Positions 8,494-17,597 of a stretch of DNA of 47,860 nt are shown here, one piece after another. The position numbers were made by a program, and so were the translations under genes. The number at the start of each line of letters is the position of its first letter. The stretch's first letter is position 1. The notes beneath the pieces are model-generated. The model did no database searches. It was not told the DNA's origin and worked only from the letters and a program-made list of their open reading frames with translations. The stretch lies in the NCBI GenBank assembly GCA_003213355.1, contig QCND01000003.1, forward strand, positions 1-47,860. Reading direction: 5' to 3'. Source of the DNA: Prochlorococcus sp. AG-424-E20 (GTDB lineage Bacteria; Cyanobacteriota; Cyanobacteriia; PCC-6307; Cyanobiaceae).

Positions 8494-10574
8494 TCCCCAA
8501 GACTTGATGAGGTTCCAGTTTCTTTCCAGCTAAGGAATAAAGGCTCTAATGTTTTCTCTAAGTCATCGATAGGCATTTTTTGTAGATATGGAGTCGCCAA
8601 CCTTTTTAAATTAGTGCTGCCTCCAAGCCAAAGTTGGTATTGATTTAAACCACTACCAACAAGAGCTAATTCGGCCATATAAGGGCGAGCACATCCATTC
8701 GGACAGCCTGTTACTCTGATTAGGATTGATTTATTGATTTCTAGAATTTTTAATTGATTGTTTATTCGCTCCAAGAGCTCAGGTAAAAATCTTTCTGCTT
8801 CAGTCATTGCCAGTCCACATAATGGAAGAGCTGGACAAGCCATGGCATGTCTTACCAATGGCTCAGGAGTCCCTGGATTTATAAAACCTATTTTAGTCAG
8901 TGCTTTCTTTACACTGGCTTTTTGATAATTACCTATATTGCACAATAAAAGATCTTGGTTGGGAGTTAAACGCACATCCAATGCATATTTTTCAACTATA
9001 TTTCTAAGCTCTTTCTTTACCCTTCCTGTAAGCCTACCTGATAACAAAGGTAGACCAACAAACCATAGCTTCTCCGATTGTTGATGCCAGCCTAAATAAT
9101 CTTGAAGTATTGTATCTCCTTCGTGCTTAAGGTTTTCAATTTGTCTTGTAAAATATTTAGTTGTTAACTGTTTCTTAAACCAATCTACACCCATGTCATG
9201 CAAAACGTATTTTAGTCTTGAATGTCTTCTTGTTTTTCTATCTCCATAATCTCTTTGAAGAGCAAGTATAGATTGAACAAGTTCTAAGATATATTCTCCT
9301 TCTACATAACCAATTGGATCTGCTATCCTCGCAAATGTCGTGTCTAAGTTGTGTGTTCTACCCATGCCTCCTCCCACATAGACATTACATCCTTCTAGAA
9401 CTCCTTTTTTGTTTGTAAACGTCACCAGTCCTATGTCATGCGTAAGAATGTCCACAGAGTTGTCTCCCGGGACTGTAGTTGCACATTTGAATTTTCTTGG
9501 TAGATAGGTTGCACCATATAAAGGCTCTTTCTTATCCCCACTAAATACACCAGGCTTTAGTTGGATCTTTCTATTCTTTTTCACTTCAGAAGAAGGCTTA
9601 ATAGCATATTTCATCTCGCCATCAACCCATAAATCAATGTATGTTTTTTCTGCTTCTTTGGGCGATAAAACATCGGCAATATCATTAGCTAATTTTCTCG
9701 CGGCAGGATAGGATCCTTTTTCGTAGGGGGCTGCAGGAGCCATTACGTTTCTGTTGACGTCTCCACAAGCTGCAAGTGTAGATCCCATAGATTTGACTAT
9801 TGTTCCTATTACTTCTTTAATATTTCCTTTTTTTATTCCATGCATTTGGAAGCATTGGCGAGTGGTTGCTCTAAGCGTTTGATTCCCTAGTCGATCAGAT
9901 AGCTCGTCTAATGCAACAAAAAGTGGACCAGGCACATAACCTGCTGGATTTCTTAGCCTCAGCATCATTTGCCAATCTTTACCTGTGCCCCCTCTTTTTC
10001 TATGCTCTCGATCGTCTTGTTGATAACTACCATGAAATTTTAAAAGTTGTACTGCGTCGTTTGTAAAGTGATCGCTCTCATTTGATAACTCACTATGTAG
10101 GGGTTCATTTAAATAATTACTATCGGCTTTAAATTGTTCAAATTTTGCCCGAGGTGAATGATTAGCTATGCAGGGTGATGGAACAGTTTGTTCTATCTGT
10201 TCCATATTGGTACTTTCATTTTCATCAAAATTCATCAGAGCTTCAATAGCTGCATTACTAAATCCAGCATCTTTTAAGTCTTTTTCTATGTTTTTTGGAT
10301 GTTCTTTTGAATTACTATTTTTAATTGCCTCTAGTGTTATTCCCTTGGGCATTGATTCGTTGATCTGTTTTGCATCTTCTTCTCTGAGCTTTTCATCGAA
10401 TTTTTGTTGAATAGCTATTTCTGCTGAGCTTATGTTCTCTTTTGCTTCTTCTTTAGTGTTACCTATTTTTTTTACTACATCACATGTTCCAAAAGCAGCC
10501 CTTAATTTACCTCTTGGTACAGCAACCCTGAGGTAAAATCCTGACCTTCCTGGTATTTCTATGATCTTAGACAA
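8430..10574 (-). CDS. sir: ferredoxin-dependent sulfite reductase with an unusual N-terminal extension
   Basis: Sir reduces sulfite to sulfide with six electrons from ferredoxin, using siroheme and a 4Fe-4S cluster. The catalytic part starts near residue 144 (KFEQFKADSNYL) and carries LKFHGSYQQDDRE, the TTRQCFQMHG substrate region (Gln-Cys where Gln-Gly or similar is usual), and the cluster/siroheme cysteines in ACPALPLCG (about 578) and TGCPNGCAR (about 625). The open frame gives 714 residues from a TTG at 10574. An internal ATG at 10205 (Met124) would give 591 residues, the usual length of the family. Residues 1-123 are therefore extra and resemble a recombinase N-terminus (separate entry). 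The 3' end overlaps the convergent VanX-like gene. Confidence 0.93.
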   Translation of the reverse strand: MSKIIEIPGRSGFYLRVAVPRGKLRAAFGTCDVVKKIGNTKEEAKENISSAEIAIQQKFDEKLREEDAKQINESMPKGITLEAIKNSNSKEHPKNIEKDLKDAGFSNAAIEALMNFDENESTNMEQIEQTVPSPCIANHSPRAKFEQFKADSNYLNEPLHSELSNESDHFTNDAVQLLKFHGSYQQDDREHRKRGGTGKDWQMMLRLRNPAGYVPGPLFVALDELSDRLGNQTLRATTRQCFQMHGIKKGNIKEVIGTIVKSMGSTLAACGDVNRNVMAPAAPYEKGSYPAARKLANDIADVLSPKEAEKTYIDLWVDGEMKYAIKPSSEVKKNRKIQLKPGVFSGDKKEPLYGATYLPRKFKCATTVPGDNSVDILTHDIGLVTFTNKKGVLEGCNVYVGGGMGRTHNLDTTFARIADPIGYVEGEYILELVQSILALQRDYGDRKTRRHSRLKYVLHDMGVDWFKKQLTTKYFTRQIENLKHEGDTILQDYLGWHQQSEKLWFVGLPLLSGRLTGRVKKELRNIVEKYALDVRLTPNQDLLLCNIGNYQKASVKKALTKIGFINPGTPEPLVRHAMACPALPLCGLAMTEAERFLPELLERINNQLKILEINKSILIRVTGCPNGCARPYMAELALVGSGLNQYQLWLGGSTNLKRLATPYLQKMPIDDLEKTLEPLFLSWKETGTSSSLGDHVTKLGSESVMSLLTSSAAP
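10206..10574 (-). other. recombinase-like N-terminal segment fused in frame to sir
   Basis: These 123 codons precede the normal start region of Sir. Residues 7-60 read IPGRSGFYLRVAVPRGKL, then RAAFG, then KKIGNTKEEAKE. This matches the pattern of the short N-terminal domain (DUF6538-like) of many phage-type tyrosine recombinases: aromatic and basic strands, a V-P-x-x-L-R, then a K-x-x-G-T-x-x-x-x-A helix. Residues 96-117 (DLKDAGFSNAAIEALMNF) look like a small UBA-type helix bundle. No catalytic recombinase domain follows. A TAG stop lies just upstream at 10583-10581. It may be a decayed integrase remnant read into sir, or a real added domain. The similarity is from memory of the family pattern, not a search. 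Confidence 0.45.
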
Positions 10575-10575
10575 T

Positions 10576-10598
10576 GGTACCTACACCGGTACCTACAC
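10576..10598 (-). repeat. two tandem copies of an 11-base repeat before the sir frame
   Basis: GGTACCTACAC occurs at 10576-10586 and again at 10588-10598, one base apart, giving a 12-base period. Each copy contains the palindrome GGTACC. It lies immediately upstream of the TTG that opens the extended sir frame, and is GC-richer than its surroundings. It could be an operator or a remnant of a recombinase binding site. The remaining gap to glyS (10599-10754) is AT-rich and should hold the promoters of the two divergent genes, but I cannot assign them with confidence. Confidence 0.6.
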
Positions 10599-10742
10599 TG
10601 TATCATTTTTCTTGCTGTTTAGTGCTTTATTGTTGAAATAAAACTATGAGTTATTAAAGATCCATTCATTGAATATTAAATTTTTTCTAGGACACAGAGT
10701 GTAGAAGTAATTCATATTTAGATCTACTCTTATTATAAATGC

Positions 10743-10749
10743 AAGGAAA
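10743..10749 (+). promoter_or_regulatory. ribosome binding site supporting a TTG start of glyS
   Basis: AAGGAAA lies about 7 bases before TTG 10755. No ATG or GTG in frame is available near the conserved N-terminus STYLLEIGTEELP, so this site decides for the TTG start. Confidence 0.65.
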
Positions 10750-10754
10750 TTTTT

Positions 10755-12917
10755 TTGTCTACCTACCTTTTAGAAATCGGTACTGAGGAACTACCAGCTG
10801 ATTTGGCTGAATCTGTTATTTCCCAGCTTGAGTTAAATGTAAATAATGACTTGAATTCTTCTCAAATAAAATTTAGTGAAATAAGAGTAACTACTACCCC
10901 CAGAAGAATTGCGTTAACGATTGAAGGGATTGCTCCATTTTCTGAAGACAATATTGCAGAACGAAAAGGTCCTCCTGTTTCTCAAGCTTTTCGTGATGGA
11001 CAACCTACTAAAGCAGCAATTGGTTTTGCTAAAAGATATGGTCTGTCTCCTGAAAAATTAGAGATTCGAGAAACACCAAAGGGTTCATTCGTTTTTGCTA
11101 AATCAATTGAGAAAGGCAAGCCCGTTACAACTTTATTGTCTGATTATTTACCTAAATGGATCAGCAAGATTCAAGGAAGGAGGTTTATGAGATGGGGCAA
11201 AGGTGATTTTCGCTTTTCGAGACCTATTCGTTGGATTGTTTCTTTGCTTGATACAGAAGTTCTATCTTTTAAACTTTCAGGGTGTGATCCAGAAATACAA
11301 ATAGGTAATATCTCAAGACCTCATAGGTTGCATGGAGCAAAATTAGAAATAAATAATGCTAAAACTTATTTTGATCAATTGCAGGAGGTTGGAGTCACAG
11401 TTGATAGGAAGCGTCGCGTTTCCCGTATCAATGATTTAGTTCTTAATCACCAAATAGATAAAAAAGTTAAACCAGATCTGACTGAGCCCCTTTTAAATGA
11501 ACTGACAGATTTAGTTGAGTCTCCTCTACTTGTGACTGGGTGTTTTGATGAATCTTTCCTTAGTTTACCCCCTGAAGTTTTGTCCACTGTGATGAAGGTT
11601 CATCAAAGATACATCCCTTTATACAAAGAGAATGTTGAGTTTGATCCATTATCACTTGACTCTAAAAACACTTTACTTCCTGGTTTTTTGTGTATTAGTA
11701 ATGGATTACCTTCAGCAAAAGAGAAAATTATTAAAGGAAATGAAAAAGTCTTAAAGGCAAGGTTTGCTGATGCCTCTTTTTTCATAAAGTCAGATTTATT
11801 AATAAGCAGCTCTTCACGTATTGATAAGTTGAAAGATGTAACTTTTGCTGAAGGATTAGGTTCTTTATATGAGCGTGTAATTCGAATAGAATGGCTTGTT
11901 AAATTATTAACACTAAAACTTGAATTTGACCAAGAGGATGTTCAAAAATCTGTAAAAGTTGCACATTTTTGTAAACATGATTTAGTTAGTAACATGGTTG
12001 ATGAATTTCCAGAATTGCAAGGAATTATTGGATCTAAATACTTACTTCACGAGGAAGAATCTAGAGATGTATGCCTCGGTGTTTTGGAACATTACAAACC
12101 TAAAGGAACTTCTGACGCTGTTCCTTCAAATAAACTTGGTAATGCGGTTTCATTAGCGGAACGTTTTGAATTGCTTATCAGCATTTATGCCAAGGGCGAA
12201 AGGCCTTCTGGCTCATCTGATCCATATGCATTGAGAAGGGCTGCTAATGGAATACTATTAATTTTATGGAATAAAGATTGGCAATTAAATATCAATAAAA
12301 TACTAAATGATTCACTGGTTTATTGGCAGCAACTTTTCCCTTCTCTCTCTCTTGATATAAGTAATCTTTTGTCAGAGTTAAAGGAATTCTTTCGTCAAAG
12401 AATTATTAGTTTATTAGAAGAGAAAGATGTTGACTTTGATATTATTCAGGCAGTTGCAGGAGATACTATTTCAACATCAAAATTATTAGATGATCCAACA
12501 GACGTCTATTTTCGAACTTCATTATTGATGGAAATGAGAAAAAATAATACACTTAATTTGTTGCAGGCTGTTGTGACCCGAGCCTCTAAGCTGGCAGCTA
12601 AAAGTTCTATCTCTAAAGATGTTATTGATCCTTTAGATTTGGTTGATAAGTCTCTATTTGAAAAGGATTGTGAAAGAGAAATGTTTGAGGTGTTGGAGAA
12701 ATTAAAACCTCTGGCTGTAAATTATGATCGTGATAAATATAAGTTGTTAGCTGATGGTCTAGTCTCAAGTACTGAAACTTTATCCAACTTTTTTGATGGA
12801 GAAGGAAGTGTAATGGTTATGACTGAAGATATTAATCTACGAAATAATAGACTTAATCTATTGACGATATTTAGGAATCAATCATTCAAGCTTGCTGATT
12901 TCAGCAAGCTTAGTTAA
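10755..12917 (+). CDS. glyS: glycine--tRNA ligase, beta subunit
   Basis: GlyS is the tRNA-binding beta chain of the bacterial alpha2-beta2 glycyl-tRNA synthetase; the alpha chain (glyQ) is not in this window. The 720-residue length fits the family. The N-terminal signature LLEIGTEELPAD is at residues 5-16, followed by FMRWGKGDFRFSRPIRWIVSL, the PEVLSTVMKVHQRYIPL segment and GSSDPYALRRAANGI, with a C-terminal DALR-like helical anticodon region. The start is TTG with a good ribosome site. The 3' end carries a perfect inverted repeat over the last codons. The gene is divergent from sir and convergent with chlP. Confidence 0.96.
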   Translation: MSTYLLEIGTEELPADLAESVISQLELNVNNDLNSSQIKFSEIRVTTTPRRIALTIEGIAPFSEDNIAERKGPPVSQAFRDGQPTKAAIGFAKRYGLSPEKLEIRETPKGSFVFAKSIEKGKPVTTLLSDYLPKWISKIQGRRFMRWGKGDFRFSRPIRWIVSLLDTEVLSFKLSGCDPEIQIGNISRPHRLHGAKLEINNAKTYFDQLQEVGVTVDRKRRVSRINDLVLNHQIDKKVKPDLTEPLLNELTDLVESPLLVTGCFDESFLSLPPEVLSTVMKVHQRYIPLYKENVEFDPLSLDSKNTLLPGFLCISNGLPSAKEKIIKGNEKVLKARFADASFFIKSDLLISSSSRIDKLKDVTFAEGLGSLYERVIRIEWLVKLLTLKLEFDQEDVQKSVKVAHFCKHDLVSNMVDEFPELQGIIGSKYLLHEEESRDVCLGVLEHYKPKGTSDAVPSNKLGNAVSLAERFELLISIYAKGERPSGSSDPYALRRAANGILLILWNKDWQLNINKILNDSLVYWQQLFPSLSLDISNLLSELKEFFRQRIISLLEEKDVDFDIIQAVAGDTISTSKLLDDPTDVYFRTSLLMEMRKNNTLNLLQAVVTRASKLAAKSSISKDVIDPLDLVDKSLFEKDCEREMFEVLEKLKPLAVNYDRDKYKLLADGLVSSTETLSNFFDGEGSVMVMTEDINLRNNRLNLLTIFRNQSFKLADFSKLS
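12888..12911. terminator. inverted repeat over the last codons of glyS, between convergent genes
   Basis: AAGCTTGCTGA (12888-12898) is a perfect inverted match of TCAGCAAGCTT (12901-12911), giving a 10-11 bp stem with a tiny loop. It ends 3 bases before the glyS stop codon and faces the chlP 3' end 30 bases away. No clear T-run follows on the plus strand, so it may act as an RNA 3'-end stabiliser or an atypical bidirectional terminator. Confidence 0.45.
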
Positions 12918-12941
12918 TTATCTAGATTAATATTTGTATTA

Positions 12942-14273
12942 TTATTTACTGGTTTTAATACCACCTTTGATTGCACTTACTGCTAACATTTTATTAACTT
13001 CTTTATCATCTCTGACTGCACTAGGTACAGGCTTATATGTACTGGGTGCTAGAGCTTTCCCTCTTAAAACAGAACCAATTGTTAGTAGAGTAAGTTTTAA
13101 TTGTTGAAGTGGCTTCATTGCAACTACAGTTTTGTAGAGATAGCTATCAAATGTAAGTCTTTGAACATCCATGTCACCACACATCTCTACAAAGGCTTCT
13201 CTTGCTCCATCGCTGGTGTAGAAAATTCTCTGGAGAATATCTAAAACTGTATATGTAGTTCCATACTTTTTATCCCATTTTTTTAGATATTTTTTGAGAT
13301 CATTTTCCGTAGGTATTATTTTTCCATTTTTACTTGATTCGACAATTTGCTCGGCACACATCCTCCCACTTTTGGCCGCAAAATAAATTCCTTCCCCTGA
13401 ACTTTTGGTTACATAACCAGCGGCATCGCCGACTAGAGCCATTCTTCCAACAACTCTCCTTGGTCTTGGATGTTCAGGAATTGGATGAGCTTCTACTTTG
13501 ATTACTTCTCCATTTACGAGTCTCTTCTTGGCTCTTTCTCTGACCCCAATTTGGAGGCTTTTTATTAAACCACCATTTTGTTTCATTGTTCCTGTTCCAG
13601 CTGCAACATGGTCATATTTTGGAAAGACCCAACCATAGAAATCTGGTGATACGTCTGTGCCTACATACATTTCGGCCCTATCTTCGTAATACTTCATTTC
13701 CTCTTTAGGAAGCTTTATCCGTTCTTGAATTGCTACTGCATAGTTGTAATCACCAGCATCCATTGCTTTTGCAACTCTGCTTGTTGCGCCATCTGCTCCA
13801 ACAATTAAATCCACTTCAAGTTGCTTACCTTTCTCTTCGGATTTGTCGTTAAGGATTTCTGTGTAATGCAGTGTATAGGGACCTTGTTTGTTAGTACCAG
13901 TTTCTATTTTTGACACCAATCCATTTACTAATGTTGCGCCAAGTTCAGCGGCGCGATTTCTCATGAATGAATCCATTACCTCACGCCTCAACATACCTAT
14001 ATATTCTTTATCGCTTCCTGGATAGATATCATCCAAAATAATATCTACTTCTCTGTTTGATGGGGATATCATTTTCATGTTCCTGACTTTCCTATCAATA
14101 ATTGATTCGGGAAGATCAAATTCAGAAACCATACACAAGGGAATCGCTCCTCCACATGGTTTTGCGTTATCAAGCTTTCTCTCGAAAATCCAAGTTTTAA
14201 TTCCTGCCTTAGCCAAAATTTCTGCAGCGCATGAACCACTTGGTCCACCGCCAATAACAGCAACTCTTAACAT
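12942..14273 (-). CDS. chlP: geranylgeranyl diphosphate/chlorophyll reductase
   Basis: ChlP reduces the geranylgeranyl group to phytyl with NADPH, supplying phytol for chlorophyll and tocopherol; it acts at the thylakoid membrane. The 443-residue protein begins with the FAD Rossmann motif GGGPSG (residues 8-13) followed by CAAE. The second FAD motif is VGDAAGYVTKSSGEGI near residue 278. Other family features are ERKLDNAKPCGGAIP near residue 30 and the GWVFPK stretch. The C-terminus (SAVRDDKEVNKMLA) is as in cyanobacterial ChlP. The gene is convergent with glyS and divergent from the VanY-like gene. The 137-base divergent gap is AT-rich and must contain both promoters, though I cannot place the boxes. 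Confidence 0.96.
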   Translation of the reverse strand: MLRVAVIGGGPSGSCAAEILAKAGIKTWIFERKLDNAKPCGGAIPLCMVSEFDLPESIIDRKVRNMKMISPSNREVDIILDDIYPGSDKEYIGMLRREVMDSFMRNRAAELGATLVNGLVSKIETGTNKQGPYTLHYTEILNDKSEEKGKQLEVDLIVGADGATSRVAKAMDAGDYNYAVAIQERIKLPKEEMKYYEDRAEMYVGTDVSPDFYGWVFPKYDHVAAGTGTMKQNGGLIKSLQIGVRERAKKRLVNGEVIKVEAHPIPEHPRPRRVVGRMALVGDAAGYVTKSSGEGIYFAAKSGRMCAEQIVESSKNGKIIPTENDLKKYLKKWDKKYGTTYTVLDILQRIFYTSDGAREAFVEMCGDMDVQRLTFDSYLYKTVVAMKPLQQLKLTLLTIGSVLRGKALAPSTYKPVPSAVRDDKEVNKMLAVSAIKGGIKTSK

Positions 14274-14410
14274 CTTTGGATGAAAAATTTAGTTCTCTAT
14301 ATATAAAACTTACATCGTTATCTAATAGAAAGTATAAAGATTAAAGATACTCGTTACTATCGAAACATCATTTTTGCGAATTCCAATTGTTTTGACCATA
14401 AGCAGATCGT

Positions 14411-15121
14411 ATGAATTATCAAGATGACATCCCGCTAGCAAGAAGGATTAAGTCCATCAAAACCATTACTAACAAGACTTTTTTGTGTATAGGGCTTCTA
14501 TTCCTTAGCCTTGGTATATCGGTTACATTCTTAGCTAATAAATCATTTTTAAGCAAAAAAAAATCCTTAGATGATTCGATTAATTCCATTGAGACAAGGC
14601 AAAATAAAAGCTTGCTAGGCCATCTTCCTTATAGAGAGGCTTCCAAAAAAGATTTAATTCTTTTTTCTCCAGGTATTTACGTTCATAAAGATATCTATGA
14701 AAATTTTAAGGAAATGCAATTTATGGCGGCCCAAAGAGGGGTTTCTCTTCAACTATTAAGTGGTTATAGATCAATAAATTTGCAAAGGGAAATTTTTTAT
14801 GAAAATAAATCTATTAGAAATCAAACTGCTGTTGAGCGCTCAAGGGACTCAGCTCCTCCTGGTTATTCTGAACACAGCACAGGGTATGCAATCGATGTTG
14901 GTGATGGAAATTATCCAGATACTCATTTTGAGGTTGAATTTGAACAAACGCCAGCTTTTAAATGGATGAAGAGGTTTGCCTCTAAATATCATTTCGTTCT
15001 TTCTTTTCCACCCAACAACAAACAGGGAGTAACTTATGAGCCTTGGCATTGGAGATTTGAGGGTACTGTTAATGCTTTGAGGGAATTTGAAGCTGCCAAT
15101 AAAATTATAAAGTTCAAATAA
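14411..15121 (+). CDS. membrane-anchored D-alanyl-D-alanine carboxypeptidase (VanY-like, M15B)
   Basis: The protein has 236 residues: a cytoplasmic tail of about 20, one membrane segment (about 24-45) and an external zinc peptidase domain. Zinc and catalytic motifs are SEHSTGYAIDVGDG (histidine near residue 154) and EPWHWRFEG near 210; the LSGYRS segment before them is typical of VanY/DacB-type enzymes. It should trim D-Ala from peptidoglycan stem peptides in the periplasm. It is the second M15 peptidase in the window; the first, at 7738, is the dipeptidase type. The gene stands alone between chlP and typA. The 132-base gap after it is AT-rich with no terminator I can support. Confidence 0.88.
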   Translation: MNYQDDIPLARRIKSIKTITNKTFLCIGLLFLSLGISVTFLANKSFLSKKKSLDDSINSIETRQNKSLLGHLPYREASKKDLILFSPGIYVHKDIYENFKEMQFMAAQRGVSLQLLSGYRSINLQREIFYENKSIRNQTAVERSRDSAPPGYSEHSTGYAIDVGDGNYPDTHFEVEFEQTPAFKWMKRFASKYHFVLSFPPNNKQGVTYEPWHWRFEGTVNALREFEAANKIIKFK

Positions 15122-15253
15122 TCTTGACTTAATTTTCTTTACTTCAAATTTTATATTCGATATTTTGATTGGCATTTAAAACAGCTAAATGAAGTCATCG
15201 TGAGATATTCTTTATGTTTCTATTAACCAAAAGAATTTTAATTTTTTTTAATT

Positions 15254-17050
15254 ATGAGTTTTGATATACAAGCTATAAGGAATATCGCAATAATTGCTCA
15301 CGTTGATCACGGTAAGACAACTTTGGTTGATGCTCTTCTAAATCAATCTGGCACTTTTCGAGATAACGAGGAAGTCCCAACTTGTGCGATGGATTCGAAT
15401 GAATTGGAACGTGAAAGAGGTATAACAATTCTTTCGAAAAACACAGCTGTTACTTATAACGATACTCGGATAAACATTGTTGATACGCCAGGTCACGCTG
15501 ATTTTGGAGGAGAAGTCGAGAGGGTTTTGGGAATGGTAGATGGCTGTCTTCTTGTTGTTGATGCTAACGAGGGACCAATGCCACAAACTCGATTCGTTCT
15601 GAAAAAAGCTTTAGAGCAAGGCTTAAGACCTATTGTTTTTGTGAATAAAATTGATCGTGCAAGGGTAGAACCAGAAACCGCGGTAGATAAAGTTTTAGAT
15701 CTGTTTTTGGAGTTAGGGGCTGATGATGATCAATGTGATTTTCCTTATCTATTTGGGAGTGGATTAGGGGGGTTTGCAAAGACAGAAGTAAAAAGTGAAA
15801 ACGATAATATGAAACCTTTATTTGAAGCAATTATTAGACAAGTTCCTCCTCCAGTTGGCGATGTGAATAAGCCTTTGCAATTACAAGTCACGACCCTAGA
15901 TTACTCAGATTTCTTAGGAACAATTATTATTGGAAGAGTACATAATGGTGTAATTAAAAACGGCCAAAGGACATGTTTGATAAAGGAAGACGGGAGTTTG
16001 AAAAAAGGAAGGATTAATAAATTATTAGGATTTAAGGGATTAAAAAGAATTGAAATTGAAGAAGCAAATGCTGGAGATATAGTTGCCTTGGCTGGTTTTG
16101 ATGAAGTTTCTATTGGTGAAACCGTAGCTTGCCCTGATGAGCCGAAACCTTTACCTCTAATTAAAGTAGATGAGCCAACCTTGCAGATGACTTTTGTTGT
16201 CAATGATTCTCCTTTTGCAGGGAAAGAGGGTAAGTTCGTAACTAGTCGGCAGTTGAAGGATCGTTTAAATAAAGAACTTCTAACGAATGTTGCTTTAAGA
16301 GTTGAAGATACGGATTCTCCTGACCGTTTTTCTGTTAGTGGAAGGGGAGAGTTACATCTAGGAATTCTTATAGAGACAATGAGAAGAGAGGGGTATGAAT
16401 TTCAAGTTTCTCAACCACAAGTAATTTTTAGGACAATAGATGAAATTAAATGTGAACCCGTTGAAACACTTGTCCTTGACGTCCCTGAAGCTTCTATTGG
16501 TGCTTGTATTGAGAGCCTTGGGGTAAGAAAAGGTGAAATGCAAAATATGGAAACTGGTACTGATCATCGAACTCAACTTGAGTTTGTTATTCCCTCAAGA
16601 GGTTTGATTGGATTTAGGGGTGAATTTATTCGTGCAACAAGAGGTGAAGGGATTATGAGTCATTCATTTTTTGAATACAGGCCATCTGTAGGAGATTTTG
16701 AGCAAAGGAGAAATGGAGTCCTTATTTCATTTGAAGAGGGTGTTGCTACGTTCTATTCCCTAAAGAATGCAGAAGACCGTGGACAATTTTTTATTACTCC
16801 TGGAGCCAAGGTTTATAAAGGAATGATTATTGGGGAGAATAAACGCCCACAAGATCTTGAATTAAATATCTGTAGGGCTAAACAACTTACCAACATGCGA
16901 TCAGCTGGTGCAGAGGAGCTAGATCAATTGCAATCCCCCATTGAAATGACATTAGAAAGAGCTCTTGAATACATTGGACCAGGAGAGATGTTGGAAGTTA
17001 CTCCTGAATCTATAAGGCTTAGAAAAATTAAAGCAAAGAAAAATTTGTAA
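15254..17050 (+). CDS. typA: ribosome-associated GTPase TypA/BipA
   Basis: TypA is a translational GTPase related to EF-G that binds ribosomes under stress and helps late 50S assembly. The 598-residue length is standard. G1 AHVDHGKTT starts at residue 15, the switch I region has [14 protein letters not shown]3 DTPGHADF is near 77 and G4 NKIDRA near 131. The EF-Tu domain II, EF-G domain V and the TypA-specific C-terminal region ([19 protein letters not shown]) follow. The start has no clear Shine-Dalgarno sequence, as is common in cyanobacteria. A DUF309 gene follows 5 bases after the stop, suggesting an operon. Confidence 0.97.
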   Translation: MSFDIQAIRNIAIIAHVDHGKTTLVDALLNQSGTFRDNEEVPTCAMDSNELERERGITILSKNTAVTYNDTRINIVDTPGHADFGGEVERVLGMVDGCLLVVDANEGPMPQTRFVLKKALEQGLRPIVFVNKIDRARVEPETAVDKVLDLFLELGADDDQCDFPYLFGSGLGGFAKTEVKSENDNMKPLFEAIIRQVPPPVGDVNKPLQLQVTTLDYSDFLGTIIIGRVHNGVIKNGQRTCLIKEDGSLKKGRINKLLGFKGLKRIEIEEANAGDIVALAGFDEVSIGETVACPDEPKPLPLIKVDEPTLQMTFVVNDSPFAGKEGKFVTSRQLKDRLNKELLTNVALRVEDTDSPDRFSVSGRGELHLGILIETMRREGYEFQVSQPQVIFRTIDEIKCEPVETLVLDVPEASIGACIESLGVRKGEMQNMETGTDHRTQLEFVIPSRGLIGFRGEFIRATRGEGIMSHSFFEYRPSVGDFEQRRNGVLISFEEGVATFYSLKNAEDRGQFFITPGAKVYKGMIIGENKRPQDLELNICRAKQLTNMRSAGAEELDQLQSPIEMTLERALEYIGPGEMLEVTPESIRLRKIKAKKNL

Positions 17051-17055
17051 AGATA

Positions 17056-17436
17056 ATGAACCCTATGGATAATGATGATGATTTATTTATAAATGATGCT
17101 CGTTTTGAAATAGGAATGAAATTATTTAATTCTTGTCAGTGGTACAAATCCCATGATGTTTTTGAAGAAATATGGCATGAGACTGGTGGTCCTGAAAGGG
17201 ATTTGTTACAGGGAATATTGCAAGTGGCTGTTGCACAAGTTCATTTAGAAAATAGCAATATAAATGGGGCGACCATACTTTACGGAGAAGCATTAGGTAG
17301 ATTGAAAAAATTTCAATTATCTAATTTAGGATTAGATATTGAAGGACTTTCTAAATGTGTTTCAAAGAGATTGGAATTGCTACAAGTTGGTAAGGACCTA
17401 GCTTGTTCCTCCATTCCCGTTCTCAATTTCCTTTAA
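17056..17436 (+). CDS. DUF309 family protein
   Basis: The 126-residue all-helical protein has the DUF309 hallmarks: NSCQWYKSHDVFEEIWHETGG near residue 26 and the LLQGILQVAVAQVHLEN helix near residue 51. Members are small soluble proteins of unknown activity; the conserved His, Asp, Glu and Trp suggest a possible metal or ligand site. It begins 5 bases after typA with the same codon usage and is probably cotranscribed with it. An alternative ATG lies three codons in. The following 161-base gap is AT-rich; I see only a weak CTCTC/GAGAG complement there and no convincing terminator. Confidence 0.85.
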   Translation: MNPMDNDDDLFINDARFEIGMKLFNSCQWYKSHDVFEEIWHETGGPERDLLQGILQVAVAQVHLENSNINGATILYGEALGRLKKFQLSNLGLDIEGLSKCVSKRLELLQVGKDLACSSIPVLNFL

Positions 17437-17597
17437 AAACTTTGTTAAGCCTCTCACTGTTTTTCTATTGAAAGAGAGATGATTTCATATTATTTTTCTT
17501 GTTATACTTTTTTGATTTTCTTCAATTTTAAGTACAGAATAAAAGTACAATTTTGATTAATTCAAATTATATAAATCGACATTCTGGATAAATCACA

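Noticed and set aside
10168..10410. 80-codon open frame on the plus strand opposite the sir extension
   Set aside because: It has no ribosome site, its residues look like the reverse reading of the sir frame (Ser/Phe/Leu-rich), and it spans the boundary between the extension and sir. A shadow is more likely.
15124..15157. Possible promoter before typA (TTGACT and TATATT)
   Set aside because: The spacing is about 22 bases, too long for a normal sigma-70 promoter.
14849..15175. 108-codon minus-strand frame over the VanY-like gene
   Set aside because: It overlaps the well-supported peptidase gene along the catalytic motifs, and its protein has no recognisable feature.
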